A DNA stretch of 64,000 bases from Aeromicrobium sp. (GCF_023146395.1 NZ_JAGLCD010000001.1:62001-126000), one strand, 5' to 3'; positions 34,274 to 42,715 are shown, counted from the first letter of the stretch. Notes: a model not told the origin generated them from the sequence alone. Made by a program: numbers and translations.

Positions 34274-34576
34274 CTAGGTTCGCGGAGTGCCGTCGCCGTG
34301 GATGCGCAGGGTTCGAGGACGCGCGACGAACGACGAGAACAGGCTCACGAGCAGTCCGGCGGCGAAGCCGATCGCGACGATCGTCGTCGTGAGCGTCCCA
34401 CCGGCCACCGCCACGCCGAAGGTGAAGGCCACGCTGCCGACGACCGCGATCGGCAGGCACCACAGCAGCCGCAGCGGCAGCGGTCGGGCGACCGACTGGG
34501 CCATGCGGCGCAGTGCTTCGTCGGAGGGGCCCCTCCGGTCGCGCGGGTCGTCGGGTTCGGGCTGGCTCGCGGTCAT
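34274..34576 (-). CDS. Small two-helix membrane protein, unknown
   Basis: A 100-residue protein, unrecognised. A hydrophilic, acidic/basic N-terminus (about 38 residues with PDDPRDRRGPSDEALRR) precedes two membrane helices (about residues 39-60 and 63-85) and a short basic tail. The ATG at 34576 is supported by a -10-like TAGCGT eight bases upstream on the minus strand. The longer open frame to 34939 runs antisense through the PHP gene and is not real. It is convergent with the phosphatase gene and divergent from the PHP gene. Confidence 0.65.
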   Translation of the reverse strand: MTASQPEPDDPRDRRGPSDEALRRMAQSVARPLPLRLLWCLPIAVVGSVAFTFGVAVAGGTLTTTIVAIGFAAGLLVSLFSSFVARPRTLRIHGDGTPRT

Positions 34577-34584
34577 GCCCCCTG

Positions 34585-34594
34585 ACGCTAGCCT
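34585..34594. promoter_or_regulatory. Interlocked divergent -10 elements
   Basis: TAGCCT at 34589-34594 (plus) lies six bases before the ATG at 34601. TAGCGT, read on the minus strand from 34590 to 34585, lies eight bases before the ATG at 34576. The two share the central TA in a GCTAGC core within a 24-bp spacer. Confidence 0.45.
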
Positions 34595-34600
34595 GACCCC

Positions 34601-35428
34601 ATGCGGATCGACCTGCACACCCACTCGAACCGGTCCGACGGCACTGACAGCCCGGCCGAGCTCGTGCGGAACGCGGCGGAGGTAGCCCGGCTCGACGTCG
34701 TGGCGCTGACCGACCATGACGCCACGACCGGGTGGGACGAGGCGCAGGCCGAGGCCGACCGCATCGGGATCCGGCTCGTGCGGGGCATCGAGATCTCGAC
34801 GCGCTACCAGGGCGAGAGCGTCCACCTGCTCGGCTACGAGTTTGATCCCGAGCACCCGGCCCTCGTCGCCGAGCTCCGCCGGGTGCTCGACGGTCGCGAC
34901 AACCGGCTGCCCGACGTCCTGCGCAAGCTCGCCGAGCACGGCGTCGACATCACGCTCGAGGACGTCGCGGCCCAGTCCGGCGACGCCGCGGCCTCAGGAC
35001 GGCCGCACATCGCCGACGCGATGGTCGCGAAGGGCTACATCGCCCACCGCGACGAGGCCTTCAACGGCTGGCTCAACACCGGCGGACGGGCCTACGTCGA
35101 CCGCTACGCGGCGCCCTTGTTCGCGACGGTCGAGCTCGTGAAGGCGGCGGGCGGGCGTGCCGTCGTCGCCCATCCGTGGTCGCGGGGCAGTGACCGGGTG
35201 CTGTCGGCCGACACCTTCGGACGCCTGCAGGAGGCGGGGCTGGACGGCATCGAGGTCGACCACCACGACCACGGCGCCCCGGCCCGCGACCAGCTCCGCG
35301 CGATCGCCGCCGACCTCGACCTCGTCGTGACGGGGTCCAGCGACTACCACGGCACGGGCAAGAGCTCGGCGTTCCGCCTCGGTGCGCATCTCACGGCCCC
35401 CGACCAGCTCGACCGCCTCCTCGGCTGA
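34601..35428 (+). CDS. PHP-domain phosphoesterase (YciV/RNase AM-like)
   Basis: A 275-residue PHP-domain protein. The first metal block DLHTHSNRSDGTDSP lies at residues 3-17, followed by ALTDHDATTGW near 37, RGIEIST near 64, GRPHIADAMV near 128 and VVAHPWSRG near 188, with GSSDYHG near 245 carrying the last Asp-His pair. This set of ligands matches the YciV group, which hydrolyses 3',5'-nucleoside bisphosphates and trims RNA 5' ends. The gene starts directly at a probable leaderless transcript. The exact substrate here is inference from the family. Confidence 0.9.
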   Translation: MRIDLHTHSNRSDGTDSPAELVRNAAEVARLDVVALTDHDATTGWDEAQAEADRIGIRLVRGIEISTRYQGESVHLLGYEFDPEHPALVAELRRVLDGRDNRLPDVLRKLAEHGVDITLEDVAAQSGDAAASGRPHIADAMVAKGYIAHRDEAFNGWLNTGGRAYVDRYAAPLFATVELVKAAGGRAVVAHPWSRGSDRVLSADTFGRLQEAGLDGIEVDHHDHGAPARDQLRAIAADLDLVVTGSSDYHGTGKSSAFRLGAHLTAPDQLDRLLG

Positions 35429-35430
35429 AC

Positions 35431-35530
35431 GCTGCCGAGAGACTTTGTTGGTGCACAGGAGAGAGTTTGTTGGCGATCAGCCGCAACAAAGTCGCTCGTG
35501 ACCACCAACAAAGTCTCTCGCGAGCGGAAC
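35431..35530. repeat. Nested palindromic intergenic repeat, family 1 copy B
   Basis: Four copies of the GAGAGACTTTGTTGG-type unit lie at about 35437, 35460, 35480 and 35500 in forward, forward, reverse, reverse order. The right half is nearly identical to the copy at 7003-7104 (three differences in 47 bases). It again separates two convergent genes (PHP protein and alpha/beta hydrolase). Confidence 0.85.
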
Positions 35531-35531
35531 G

Positions 35532-36365
35532 TCAGGTGGCGGTGAGGAACGGGAGCCAGGCGGCAGCGAGGGCTGCGGGGTCCTCCACGCCGGGGGAGTG
35601 GCCCAGGCCAGGCAGGACCGTCGGCTCGACCCCGAGGCGGTGCGCCATGTCGGCCTGCGCCGCGAGCGGCCAGGCGTCGTCGAGCTCGCCGTAGCCGACC
35701 CAGACGGGCAGACCCGTCGCGGCCACCTCGGCCACGCGGTCGGGCGCCTCGAGCAGGTGCAGGGTCATGGCCCGCAGGGAGTCGGGGGAGTTCGCGACGA
35801 ACCGGCGCTCGAGGAACGCGGCGATCTCGGGCGGACGGGGCGCGTCCGCGGCACGCTCCCCGATGCGGTGCAGCTCCAGGAGCGGGACGGTCAAGAGGGC
35901 ATCGGCGAGGTGGCGGAGCGGTCGGGTCGGGGAGTCGCCGAGCGCGCCGGGACCCGTGCAGAGCAGGCTCAGGCTGCGCCACCGCTCCGGGCGCTTCGCC
36001 GCCGCCGTCTGGGCCACGAGACCCCCGAAGGAGTGGCCGAGCAGGTGCACGGGATCGCCCGACGCCGCCCGCGCCACGGCGCCGGCGTCAGCGGCGAGCG
36101 CCTCCAACGCGTAGTCGTCGTCGGCGGTGCCGGGGGTCTCGAACTGCCCGCGCTGGTCGTAGGCGGTCGCGTCGAACCCGGCCTGCGCGAGCAGCGGCAG
36201 GAGCTGGGTGAAGTCCTCCTTGCTGCCGGTCCAGCCGGGCACCAGCAGCACGTGGCCGAGCGGGGCGTCGACCCGCGCGACGTGCGCCGCGAACGAGCCA
36301 CGCGGGGTCTCGATGCGCGTCGCCGCGACGCCCTCGGGCACGGCGAGGGTCTGGGGCGTGCTCAT
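35532..36365 (-). CDS. Alpha/beta fold hydrolase
   Basis: A 277-residue alpha/beta hydrolase. The nucleophile elbow LLGHSFGGLVAQ puts the serine at residue 112, LLVPGWTGSKEDF near 41 is the oxyanion region, YDQRGQFE near 69 is the family block, the acid is in GYGELDDAWP near 240 and the final histidine in GLGHSPGVEDP near 260. ATG at 36365 overlaps the stop of the upstream SDR gene by four bases (ATGA), so these two genes form an operon. The substrate is unknown. Confidence 0.87.
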   Translation of the reverse strand: MSTPQTLAVPEGVAATRIETPRGSFAAHVARVDAPLGHVLLVPGWTGSKEDFTQLLPLLAQAGFDATAYDQRGQFETPGTADDDYALEALAADAGAVARAASGDPVHLLGHSFGGLVAQTAAAKRPERWRSLSLLCTGPGALGDSPTRPLRHLADALLTVPLLELHRIGERAADAPRPPEIAAFLERRFVANSPDSLRAMTLHLLEAPDRVAEVAATGLPVWVGYGELDDAWPLAAQADMAHRLGVEPTVLPGLGHSPGVEDPAALAAAWLPFLTAT

Positions 36366-37120
36366 CGTCCGCGCTTGGCCGCGCGGGCCACGAGCGAGGT
36401 GGGGGCGTGCTGGGCAAGGAAGGCCAGGACCTTGTAGCGCTTGGACGGCACCGACAACGACTTGCCGCGCTCGAGGTCGCGCAGGCCCTCGGCCACGACG
36501 CGGTCGGACTGGAGCCACATCCACTTCGGCACCCCGGAGATGTCCATCTCGCCCCGCTGGTGGAACTCGGTGCGCGTGAAGCCGGGAGCGAGCGCCATGA
36601 CCTTGACGCCGGAGGCTCCGTGATGCCAGCCCGCCCACAGCGAGAGGTTGGTGAGCCACGCCTTGTGCGCCGAGTACGCGCCGCGTGGGGTGAACGCCGC
36701 GACGCTCGTGACGTTGACGATCGCGCCGTGGCCCCGAGGGGTCATGGCCTTGATCGCGGCGTCCATCAGGTGCATCGGCGCGCGCACGAGCAGGTCGAGC
36801 TGGCGGTCCTCGTCGGCGATCTCGGTCGACCCGAACCAGCCGGCCAACGAGGCGCCAGCATTGTTGACCAGCAGGTCGACCGGGCGGTCCGGGTCGGCGA
36901 GGACGGCCGCGACCCGGTCGACGTCGGCCGGACTCGTGAGGTCGGCCGTCAGGACGTCGACCGTGACCCCGTGCTGGGCCCTGAGGTCGGCCGCCACTTG
37001 CTCGAGGCGAGCCGTGTCGCGGGCGACCAGAACGAGGTCGTCACCGCGGGCGGCGAGGGCGCGGACGAAGGAGTGGCCGATGCCGGCCGTGGCACCGGTG
37101 ACGAGAGCGCGAGAGGACAT
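36362..37120 (-). CDS. Short-chain dehydrogenase/reductase (SDR)
   Basis: A 252-residue classical SDR. The cofactor loop TGATAGIGHSF lies near residues 8-18, and VLVARDTARLE with an arginine after the second strand suggests NADP(H). NNAGAS near 88, the catalytic serine in NVTSVAAFT near 138 and YSAHKAW (YxxxK) near 152 complete the active site. LALAPGFTRTEFH follows. ATG at 37120 was chosen because the frame above it crosses into the divergent ParA-like gene. The substrate is unknown. Confidence 0.88.
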   Translation of the reverse strand: MSSRALVTGATAGIGHSFVRALAARGDDLVLVARDTARLEQVAADLRAQHGVTVDVLTADLTSPADVDRVAAVLADPDRPVDLLVNNAGASLAGWFGSTEIADEDRQLDLLVRAPMHLMDAAIKAMTPRGHGAIVNVTSVAAFTPRGAYSAHKAWLTNLSLWAGWHHGASGVKVMALAPGFTRTEFHQRGEMDISGVPKWMWLQSDRVVAEGLRDLERGKSLSVPSKRYKVLAFLAQHAPTSLVARAAKRGR

Positions 37121-37178
37121 GCGTCCAGCATGCCGCACACGCCGCGGCCGCGGCATCGCCAGTGGCACAATGGCCGAC

Positions 37179-37931
37179 GTGACGACGACGATCAGCGTGG
37201 TGAACCAGAAGGGCGGGGTCGGCAAGACGACGACCGTCGCCTCCCTCGGCGCGGCGCTGGTCGAGCTCGAGCAGCGTGTGCTGCTCGTCGACCTCGATCC
37301 GCAGGGCGGTCTGACGTTCTCGTTGGGCATCGACCCCGAGGACCTCGACGTCACGGTGGGCGACGTCCTGCTGGGCACGCACCGGGCCGACGACGCGATC
37401 GTCGTGACCGACGACAACGTGCACCTGCTGCCGTCCAACATCACGGTCACGCAGGCCGAGGAGGGTCTGGTGACCCGTACCGGCCGCGAGCAGCGCCTGC
37501 GGGTCGCGCTCGACAAGGTCGCCGGCGATTACGACGTCGTCATCATCGACTGCCCGCCCACGCTGGGGGTGCTCACGGTGGGGGCCCTCGCGGCCTCCGA
37601 CAAGGTGCTGATCCCGCTCCAGGCCGAGACCCTCGCGCACCGCGGGGTGGGCCAGCTGCTCGAGACGATCAGCGACGTGCAGCAGTTCATCAACTCCGGG
37701 CTCGTGGTCTGGGGCGTCCTGCCCACGATGTACGACGGTCGCACCAAGCACGCCCAGGCGGTCGTCGACGCGATCGGGTCCACCTACGAGCTGCCGATTA
37801 TCTCCCCGGCGATCCCGAAGTCGATCCGGTTCGCCGAGGCGCCCGCGATCGGTCGCACGATCCTCGGGACGCACCGCACTCACAAGGGTGCCGAGGCCTA
37901 TCGTGCGGTGGCCGCCCAGCTGCTGGACTGA
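37179..37931 (+). CDS. ParA/Soj-family P-loop ATPase (Rv3213c-like)
   Basis: A 250-residue ParA/MinD-type ATPase. The deviant Walker A KGGVGKTTT starts at residue 11, LLVDLDPQGGLTFSLG near 40, VVIIDCPPTLGVL near 118 and PLQAETLAHRGVGQLLETI near 145 follow. The sequence tracks M. tuberculosis Rv3213c closely, and Rv3211 (DEAD helicase) and Rv3214 (phosphatase) are its neighbours there as here. No parB or parS-like element is nearby, so it is probably not the chromosome-partition ParA. The GTG at 37179 follows CACAAT by seven bases, matching the leaderless layout; an ATG at 37170 lies inside that hexamer and would add three residues. Confidence 0.9.
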   Translation: MTTTISVVNQKGGVGKTTTVASLGAALVELEQRVLLVDLDPQGGLTFSLGIDPEDLDVTVGDVLLGTHRADDAIVVTDDNVHLLPSNITVTQAEEGLVTRTGREQRLRVALDKVAGDYDVVIIDCPPTLGVLTVGALAASDKVLIPLQAETLAHRGVGQLLETISDVQQFINSGLVVWGVLPTMYDGRTKHAQAVVDAIGSTYELPIISPAIPKSIRFAEAPAIGRTILGTHRTHKGAEAYRAVAAQLLD

Positions 37932-37945
37932 CGCGCCGACGTCCG

Positions 37946-37990
37946 CGACGACCTGAGGCCCGACGCGGTGCGTCGGGCCTCAGGTCGTCG
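37946..37990. terminator. Bidirectional terminator hairpin
   Basis: A 21-bp perfect stem (37946-37966 with 37970-37990, CGACGACCTGAGGCCCGACGC) with a 3-nt loop sits between the convergent ParA-like and DEAD-box genes. It lacks a long U-tract. It is the most stable simple hairpin I found in the window. Confidence 0.85.
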
Positions 37991-38001
37991 TGCATGGATC
38001 G

Positions 38002-39504
38002 TCAGGAGCTGCTGGGCTCGCCGGTGGACTGACCACCGGACGGCGCGCCGCTGCGCGTGCGGCGCCGGCGGCGCCGGTTGCGGTTCGCCGAGCCCTCGCC
38101 CTGAGCCGCGTCGGAGGACGTGGTGCCGCCGTCGCGCGGACCGCTGGAACGCTGGCCGCTGGGGCGACCCGCGCCCTGGCCGCCACGTCGGCCCGCCTGG
38201 TCACCGCGTCCGCCGGCGGGCTTGTCCGCCTTGGGACGGGGCGAGGCCGGCTTGAGCCGGCCCTTGACGTCGCGGGGGATGCCCAGGTCGTGGAACAGGT
38301 GCTCGGAGCTCGAGTACGTCTCCTGCGGGTCCTCGAACGGCAGGTCGAGGGTCTTGTTGATGAGCTTCCAGCGCTGGATGTCGGCCCAGTCGACGAACGT
38401 GACGGCGATGCCGGAGAGCCCGGCGCGGCCCGTGCGGCCGATGCGGTGGACGTACGTCTTGTCGTCCTCGGGGCACGTGTAGTTGATGACGTGGCTGACC
38501 CCGGCCACGTCGATGCCGCGCGCCGCGACGTCGGTGGCCACGAGGGTCTTGACGCCGCCCTCGCGGAAGCGCTGGAGCGCCTTCTCGCGAGCGTTCTGCG
38601 CCATGTCGCCGTGCAGGGGCGCCGCCGGGAACCCGCGGTCGGCGAGATCGTCGGCGAGTCGCTGCGCCTGGCGCTTGGTCCGCGTGAACACGATGACCTG
38701 CGTGACGTCCTCGGCCTGCAGGATGCGCGCCACGATCTCCGGCTTGTCCAGGTCGTGGGCCTGGAACACGAACTGCGCCGTGGTGGGCACGGTCTGGTTC
38801 GACTCCGAGCTCTCGGCCCGGATGTTCATCGGGTGCCGCATGTGCTTGCGGGCCAGGGACACGATCGCGCCGGGCATCGTGGCGCTGAACAGCATCGTCT
38901 GGCGCTCGGGGGAGGTCTTGGCGAGGATCGACTCGACGTCGGGCAGGAAGCCCAGGTCGAGCATCTCGTCGGCCTCGTCGAGCACGACGGACGTGACGTG
39001 CGAGAGGTCGAGCGCGCGGCGGTTGGCCAGGTCGAGGATGCGTCCGGGGGTGCCGACGACGATGTCGACCCCGGTCTCGAGCGCCTCGAGCTGCGGCTCG
39101 TAGGGCACGCCGCCGTAGATCGTGAGGTTGCGCGTGCCACGGTTCTTGGAGGCGAGCTTGACGTCGCCCGCGACCTGGAGCGCGAGCTCGCGGGTGGGGG
39201 CCACGATGAGCGCCTGCGGCTTGCCGGGCGCGGCGAGCTCGCCGTAGGCCTCGTCGGCCGGCGCGGCGACGCGCTGGATGACGGGGATGGAGAACGCCAG
39301 CGTCTTGCCGGTGCCGGTACGGGCCTGGCCGATGAGATCGGTGCCGGCGAGGGCGACCTGGAGCGTCATCTCCTGGATGGGGAACGGGGAGGTGATGCCG
39401 ACGTCGCTGAGCGCGTCGGCGATCTCGGGCATGACGCCCAGATCGGTGAAGGTAGTCAGTGTCTTCTCGAATCGTGAGGTGGTGAACGGGATGAATCGGT
39501 GCAT
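38002..39504 (-). CDS. DEAD/DEAH-box RNA helicase (RhlE-like, Rv3211 orthologue)
   Basis: A 500-residue ATP-dependent RNA helicase. The Q motif FPIQEMTL lies near residue 41, motif I ARTGTGKT near 60, PTRELALQ, motif II VLDEADEML near 163, motif III SATMPG near 195, and in the second RecA domain VIVFTRTK, LHGDMAQ, TDVAARGID and motif VI HRIGRTGRAG near 345. The C-terminal 95 residues are glycine-, arginine- and serine-rich and end in a run of arginines, a typical RNA-binding tail. Start is uncertain: ATG 39504 has no ribosome site, and the conserved part begins about 16 residues later. It is convergent with the ParA-like gene. Confidence 0.93.
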   Translation of the reverse strand: MHRFIPFTTSRFEKTLTTFTDLGVMPEIADALSDVGITSPFPIQEMTLQVALAGTDLIGQARTGTGKTLAFSIPVIQRVAAPADEAYGELAAPGKPQALIVAPTRELALQVAGDVKLASKNRGTRNLTIYGGVPYEPQLEALETGVDIVVGTPGRILDLANRRALDLSHVTSVVLDEADEMLDLGFLPDVESILAKTSPERQTMLFSATMPGAIVSLARKHMRHPMNIRAESSESNQTVPTTAQFVFQAHDLDKPEIVARILQAEDVTQVIVFTRTKRQAQRLADDLADRGFPAAPLHGDMAQNAREKALQRFREGGVKTLVATDVAARGIDVAGVSHVINYTCPEDDKTYVHRIGRTGRAGLSGIAVTFVDWADIQRWKLINKTLDLPFEDPQETYSSSEHLFHDLGIPRDVKGRLKPASPRPKADKPAGGRGDQAGRRGGQGAGRPSGQRSSGPRDGGTTSSDAAQGEGSANRNRRRRRRTRSGAPSGGQSTGEPSSS

Positions 39505-39644
39505 GTCGTGATGGGCAGACGACGTCGTCCGATGTGCTCACGACCCTGATACGGCCCGAAGGGGCAACCCCAGCGTACCGGCCCGCCGGCGGTCGGGCCG
39601 CATTCGCCGGGCCCGCCCGGCGTGGGCGCTACGCTGCGGACATC

Positions 39645-40364
39645 ATGAGTGACGCAGACCAGGACCCCTCGTCGAGCTCGGTCACGAGCAACCCGGCCTT
39701 CGACGACCCCGACTACCGCAGCGGCATCGTCGAGCTGCTCGGGCTGCTCTCCTCCGGCGAGATCATCGCGTGCGAGCGGCTGGCCGAGGACGCCAAGATG
39801 GCCCCTGACCTGCGCACCAAGGTCGAGATCGCGGCCATGGCCACCTCGGAGTTCGGTCATTTCGTCCAGCTGCGCGACCGGCTGGTCGAGCTCGGCGAGG
39901 ACCCGTACGCGCGGATGGCCCCGTTCGCGGCGACGTTCGAGGCGTTCCACGCCAAGACCCGCCCGGCCGACTGGCTGGAGGGCCTGGTCAAGGCCTTCGT
40001 GTTCGACGGCCTGGCCGCCGACTTCTACCGCGAGATCGCGGCGTTCCTGGACGCCGAGACACGTGAGCTCGTGCTCGAGACGATGAGCGGCACCGGCTCG
40101 AGCGAGTTCGTGATCGACGCCGTGCGCGGCGCGATCGAGGTCGACCCGAAGGTCGGCGGACGCCTCGCACTGTGGGGCCGGCGGCTCATGGGCGAGGCGC
40201 TGAGCCAGGCCCAGATGGTGGTCGCCGAGCGGGACGAGCTCAGCGCGCTGCTCGTCGGAGGGGTCGACTCACCGGGCCTGGACCTCGCCCAGATCGGACG
40301 CATGTTCACGCGGCTGACCGAGGCGCACGCGGCCCGCATGGACCGCCTCGGCCTCGCCAGCTGA
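39645..40364 (+). CDS. Ferritin-like fold protein (MiaE_2 / Rv3210c-like)
   Basis: A 239-residue all-helical protein of the ferritin-like MiaE_2 family, found in actinobacteria at this conserved locus. A 20-residue acidic/serine-rich N-terminus precedes the helical bundle. Candidate carboxylate and histidine ligands are visible in GEIIACERLAEDA, TSEFGHFVQLRDRL (an E--H pair near residue 70), FEAFHAKT and RLTEAHAARMDRL. Function is unproven; the fold suggests a di-iron oxygenase or storage role. ATG at 39645 lies nine bases after TACGCT. It is divergent from the DEAD helicase. Confidence 0.85.
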   Translation: MSDADQDPSSSSVTSNPAFDDPDYRSGIVELLGLLSSGEIIACERLAEDAKMAPDLRTKVEIAAMATSEFGHFVQLRDRLVELGEDPYARMAPFAATFEAFHAKTRPADWLEGLVKAFVFDGLAADFYREIAAFLDAETRELVLETMSGTGSSEFVIDAVRGAIEVDPKVGGRLALWGRRLMGEALSQAQMVVAERDELSALLVGGVDSPGLDLAQIGRMFTRLTEAHAARMDRLGLAS

Positions 40365-40366
40365 CC

Positions 40367-40408
40367 CCCGGGTCAGGGCGGAACGGCCAGCGTCCCACCC
40401 TGACTGGG
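40367..40408. terminator. Hairpin between convergent genes
   Basis: CCCGGGTCAGGGCGG (from about 40367) pairs imperfectly, with one bulge, with CCCACCCTGACTGGG (40394-40408). It abuts the stop codons of both convergent genes and may terminate both. Confidence 0.5.
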
Positions 40409-40642
40409 TCACATGGCCGAGATCTGGCCGAATCCGACCGGACGGCCGGCGTCGGCCGTGAAGTTCAGGTAGGCGATCTTGTCGGCCGGGACCGCGACCG
40501 TCGTGCCCTTCTCGTCGGTCAGGGTGAAGAGCGAGTCGTCCTTGATCGACTTCGCGAGCTCCTCGAGCAGGTGCTCGGGGCTGCTGGTCGTCTCGACCGA
40601 CAGCTCGCGGGCGGCGTTCTGGACACCGATCTTGACCTCCAT
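40409..40642 (-). CDS. DUF3107 small protein
   Basis: A 77-residue protein of the actinobacterial DUF3107 family (compare Rv3208A), function unknown. It begins MEVKIGVQNAARELSVET and ends with LNFTADAGRPVGFGQI. It is predicted soluble with mixed beta/alpha structure. The ATG at 40642 has AAGGA about nine bases upstream; the longer frame above it belongs to no gene. In M. tuberculosis the same small gene lies beside the TetR gene Rv3208, as here (74 bases away, same strand), so they probably form a unit. Confidence 0.88.
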   Translation of the reverse strand: MEVKIGVQNAARELSVETTSSPEHLLEELAKSIKDDSLFTLTDEKGTTVAVPADKIAYLNFTADAGRPVGFGQISAM

Positions 40643-40716
40643 GGAGGGGTCCTTCCGTTCTTCGGGGTGTGCGTGGGTGGAAACGGTGGCGACGGGGCGG
40701 GAATTCCCGGGCCAGG

Positions 40717-41364
40717 TCAGGCCGTGTGCGGCTCGTCCTTGGGGAAGCCGCCGATGCCGCGCCACGCGAGGGTCGCGAGCATGCGCACGGCGTCCTCGCG
40801 CGAGACGGTGGACGCGGAGTCGAGCCAGTGCCGGGCACTGACCTGACCCATGCTGACCAGGGCCACGGCGAGCAGGTGCGAGGCCTCGTCCGACAAGCCG
40901 GCGTCCTCGCGGATGACCTCGGCGATCGCGGTGGCCGACTCGGTCGTGACGCGGTCGAGCTGGTCGCGCACCTCCGGATCGCTCGTCAGGTCGGACTCGA
41001 AGACGAGCCGGACCGGGGCGTCGTCGCGGGCGACGTAGTCGAACCAGAGCTCCATCGTGGCGCGGACCCGCCGCCGGTTGTCGTGCGTCGAGGCGAGCGC
41101 GGTGCGGACGCCTTCGATGACGGTGTCGCAGGCCGTGCCGATCAGTGCGAGGTAGAGGTCGAGCTTGCCCGGGAAGTGCTGGTACAGCACCGGCTTGGAC
41201 ACCCCGGCGCGTTCGGCGATCTCGTCCATCGAGGCGGCGTGGTAGCCCTGCTCGACGAACACCGTGAGGGCGACCTCGAGCAGCTGGGCCTTGCGGGCGG
41301 AGCGGGGGAGGCGACCCGATCGGGGTCGGCCGTCCTGGCTCGGCACAGTCGGGGCGTCGGTCAC
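40717..41364 (-). CDS. TetR family transcriptional regulator (Rv3208-like)
   Basis: A 215-residue TetR-type repressor. The N-terminal helix-turn-helix domain (about residues 20-70) reads ARKAQLLEVALTVFVEQGY, then MDEIAERAGVSKPVLYQHF, which is a canonical TetR recognition helix. The C-terminal ligand domain is helical and unassigned. The GTG at 41364 follows TAGCAT by seven bases, indicating a leaderless message. Orthologues sit at this position across actinobacteria beside DUF3107. The ligand and regulon are unknown. Confidence 0.92.
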   Translation of the reverse strand: MTDAPTVPSQDGRPRSGRLPRSARKAQLLEVALTVFVEQGYHAASMDEIAERAGVSKPVLYQHFPGKLDLYLALIGTACDTVIEGVRTALASTHDNRRRVRATMELWFDYVARDDAPVRLVFESDLTSDPEVRDQLDRVTTESATAIAEVIREDAGLSDEASHLLAVALVSMGQVSARHWLDSASTVSREDAVRMLATLAWRGIGGFPKDEPHTA

Positions 41365-41371
41365 GTCGGCG

Positions 41372-41377
41372 ATGCTA
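41372..41377 (-). promoter_or_regulatory. -10 element (TAGCAT) of the TetR gene
   Basis: Read on the minus strand, TAGCAT lies seven bases before the GTG at 41364 with no ribosome site between. Confidence 0.5.
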
Positions 41378-41535
41378 CCTGGGCCGTCATCTCAGGACAC
41401 GGACATCGGTCGGCGGGTCCGCCTCGTCCCGGGACAATGGAGTCATTCTGGTGGTGGCGTCACCCCCGCTCGCGGAACACTTCGGCGGGCGACGGCGTTG
41501 ACACCAGCGACATCGAGACCGATTGAGGAGTTGCC

Positions 41536-42708
41536 GTGGTCGCGCCCCTGGTGGAACCCGCCGACGAGCTGACGATCGACGAAGTGCGTCGCTACAGCCG
41601 TCACCTGATCATCCCCGACGTCGGGATGATCGGTCAGAAGCGTCTGAAGAACGCCAAGGTGCTGGTCATCGGCGCCGGTGGCCTCGGCAGCCCCGCGCTG
41701 CTCTACCTGGCGGCGGCCGGCGTGGGCACGCTCGGCATCATCGACGACGACGTCGTCGACGAGTCGAACCTGCAGCGCCAGATCATCCACGGTCAGTCCG
41801 ACATCGACCGCCCCAAGGCCGTCAGCGCCGCGGAGTCGGTGGCTGAGACCAACCCGTACGTCACGACGATCGTGCACAACGAGCGCCTCGACAACGACAA
41901 CGTCCTGGAGATTTTCAGCCAGTACGACCTGATCGTCGACGGCACCGACAACTTCGCGACGCGCTACCTCGTCAACGACGCCGCAGTCATCCTCGGCAAG
42001 CCCTACGTGTGGGGCTCGATCTACCGCTTCGAGGGCCAGGTCAGCGTCTTCTGGGCCCAGGAGGGCCCGCAGTACCGCGATCTCTATCCCGAGCCGCCGC
42101 CGCCGGGCATGGTCCCGTCGTGCGCCGAGGGCGGCGTGCTGGGCGTCCTGTGCGCCTCGATCGGCTCGATCATGGTCACCGAGGCGATCAAGCTCATCAC
42201 CGGTACCGGCGACCCGCTGATCGGCCGGCTGATGACGTACGACGCGCTCGAGATGCGCTACGCGACGCTCAAGATCCGCCGTGACCCCAACGGCGTGCTG
42301 CCGACCGCGCTGCTCGACGACTACGAGGCGTTCTGCGGCGCGATCAGCGACGAGGCCGCCGAGGCCGCCGCCGACTCCACGATCAGCGTCGTCACGCTCG
42401 ACGGCTGGCTCAAGGAGCGGTCCGACGGCGGACGCGACTTCGTGCTGGTCGACGTGCGTGAGCCGGTCGAGCGCGACATCAACCACATCCCGGGCTCGAT
42501 CCTGATCCCCAAGGGCGAGTTCCTGAACGGCAACGCGTTCGCGCAGCTGCCGCAGGACACGCAGGTCGTCCTGCACTGCAAGTCCGGCGTGCGCTCGGCC
42601 GAGGCCCTCGCGGTGCTCAAGGGCGCCGGCTATGCCGACTCGGTGCACGTCGGTGGCGGGGTCGTGGCGTGGGTCAACCAGATCGACCCCAGCCAGCCCT
42701 CGTACTGA
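41536..42708 (+). CDS. moeZ: Adenylyltransferase/sulfurtransferase MoeZ (MoeB domain + rhodanese)
   Basis: MoeZ activates the C-terminus of sulfur-carrier proteins by adenylation and then passes sulfur from its rhodanese domain, serving molybdopterin and other thiocarboxylate pathways. The 390-residue protein has an E1-like ThiF/MoeB domain (about residues 10-270; nucleotide loop VIGAGGLGSPALLYL near 45, DESNLQRQ near 76, DGTDNFATRY near 138, the PSCAEGGVLGVLC block near 195) and a rhodanese domain (about 285-385) whose active cysteine is in LHCKSGVRS near 345. GAGGAG lies six bases before the GTG at 41536. Orthologous to M. tuberculosis MoeB1/MoeZ (Rv3206c) by position. Confidence 0.95.
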   Translation: MVAPLVEPADELTIDEVRRYSRHLIIPDVGMIGQKRLKNAKVLVIGAGGLGSPALLYLAAAGVGTLGIIDDDVVDESNLQRQIIHGQSDIDRPKAVSAAESVAETNPYVTTIVHNERLDNDNVLEIFSQYDLIVDGTDNFATRYLVNDAAVILGKPYVWGSIYRFEGQVSVFWAQEGPQYRDLYPEPPPPGMVPSCAEGGVLGVLCASIGSIMVTEAIKLITGTGDPLIGRLMTYDALEMRYATLKIRRDPNGVLPTALLDDYEAFCGAISDEAAEAAADSTISVVTLDGWLKERSDGGRDFVLVDVREPVERDINHIPGSILIPKGEFLNGNAFAQLPQDTQVVLHCKSGVRSAEALAVLKGAGYADSVHVGGGVVAWVNQIDPSQPSY

Positions 42709-42715
42709 GCCGGAC

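Noticed and set aside
34577-34939. N-terminal extension of the small membrane protein to 221 residues
   Set aside because: The extension runs antisense through the PHP gene; the ATG at 34576 has its own -10-like hexamer.
41498-41526. A TTGACA-type promoter for moeZ
   Set aside because: TTGACA at 41498 is attractive, but the hexamer 17 bases later (GATTGA) is poor and would place the transcript start on the ribosome site.
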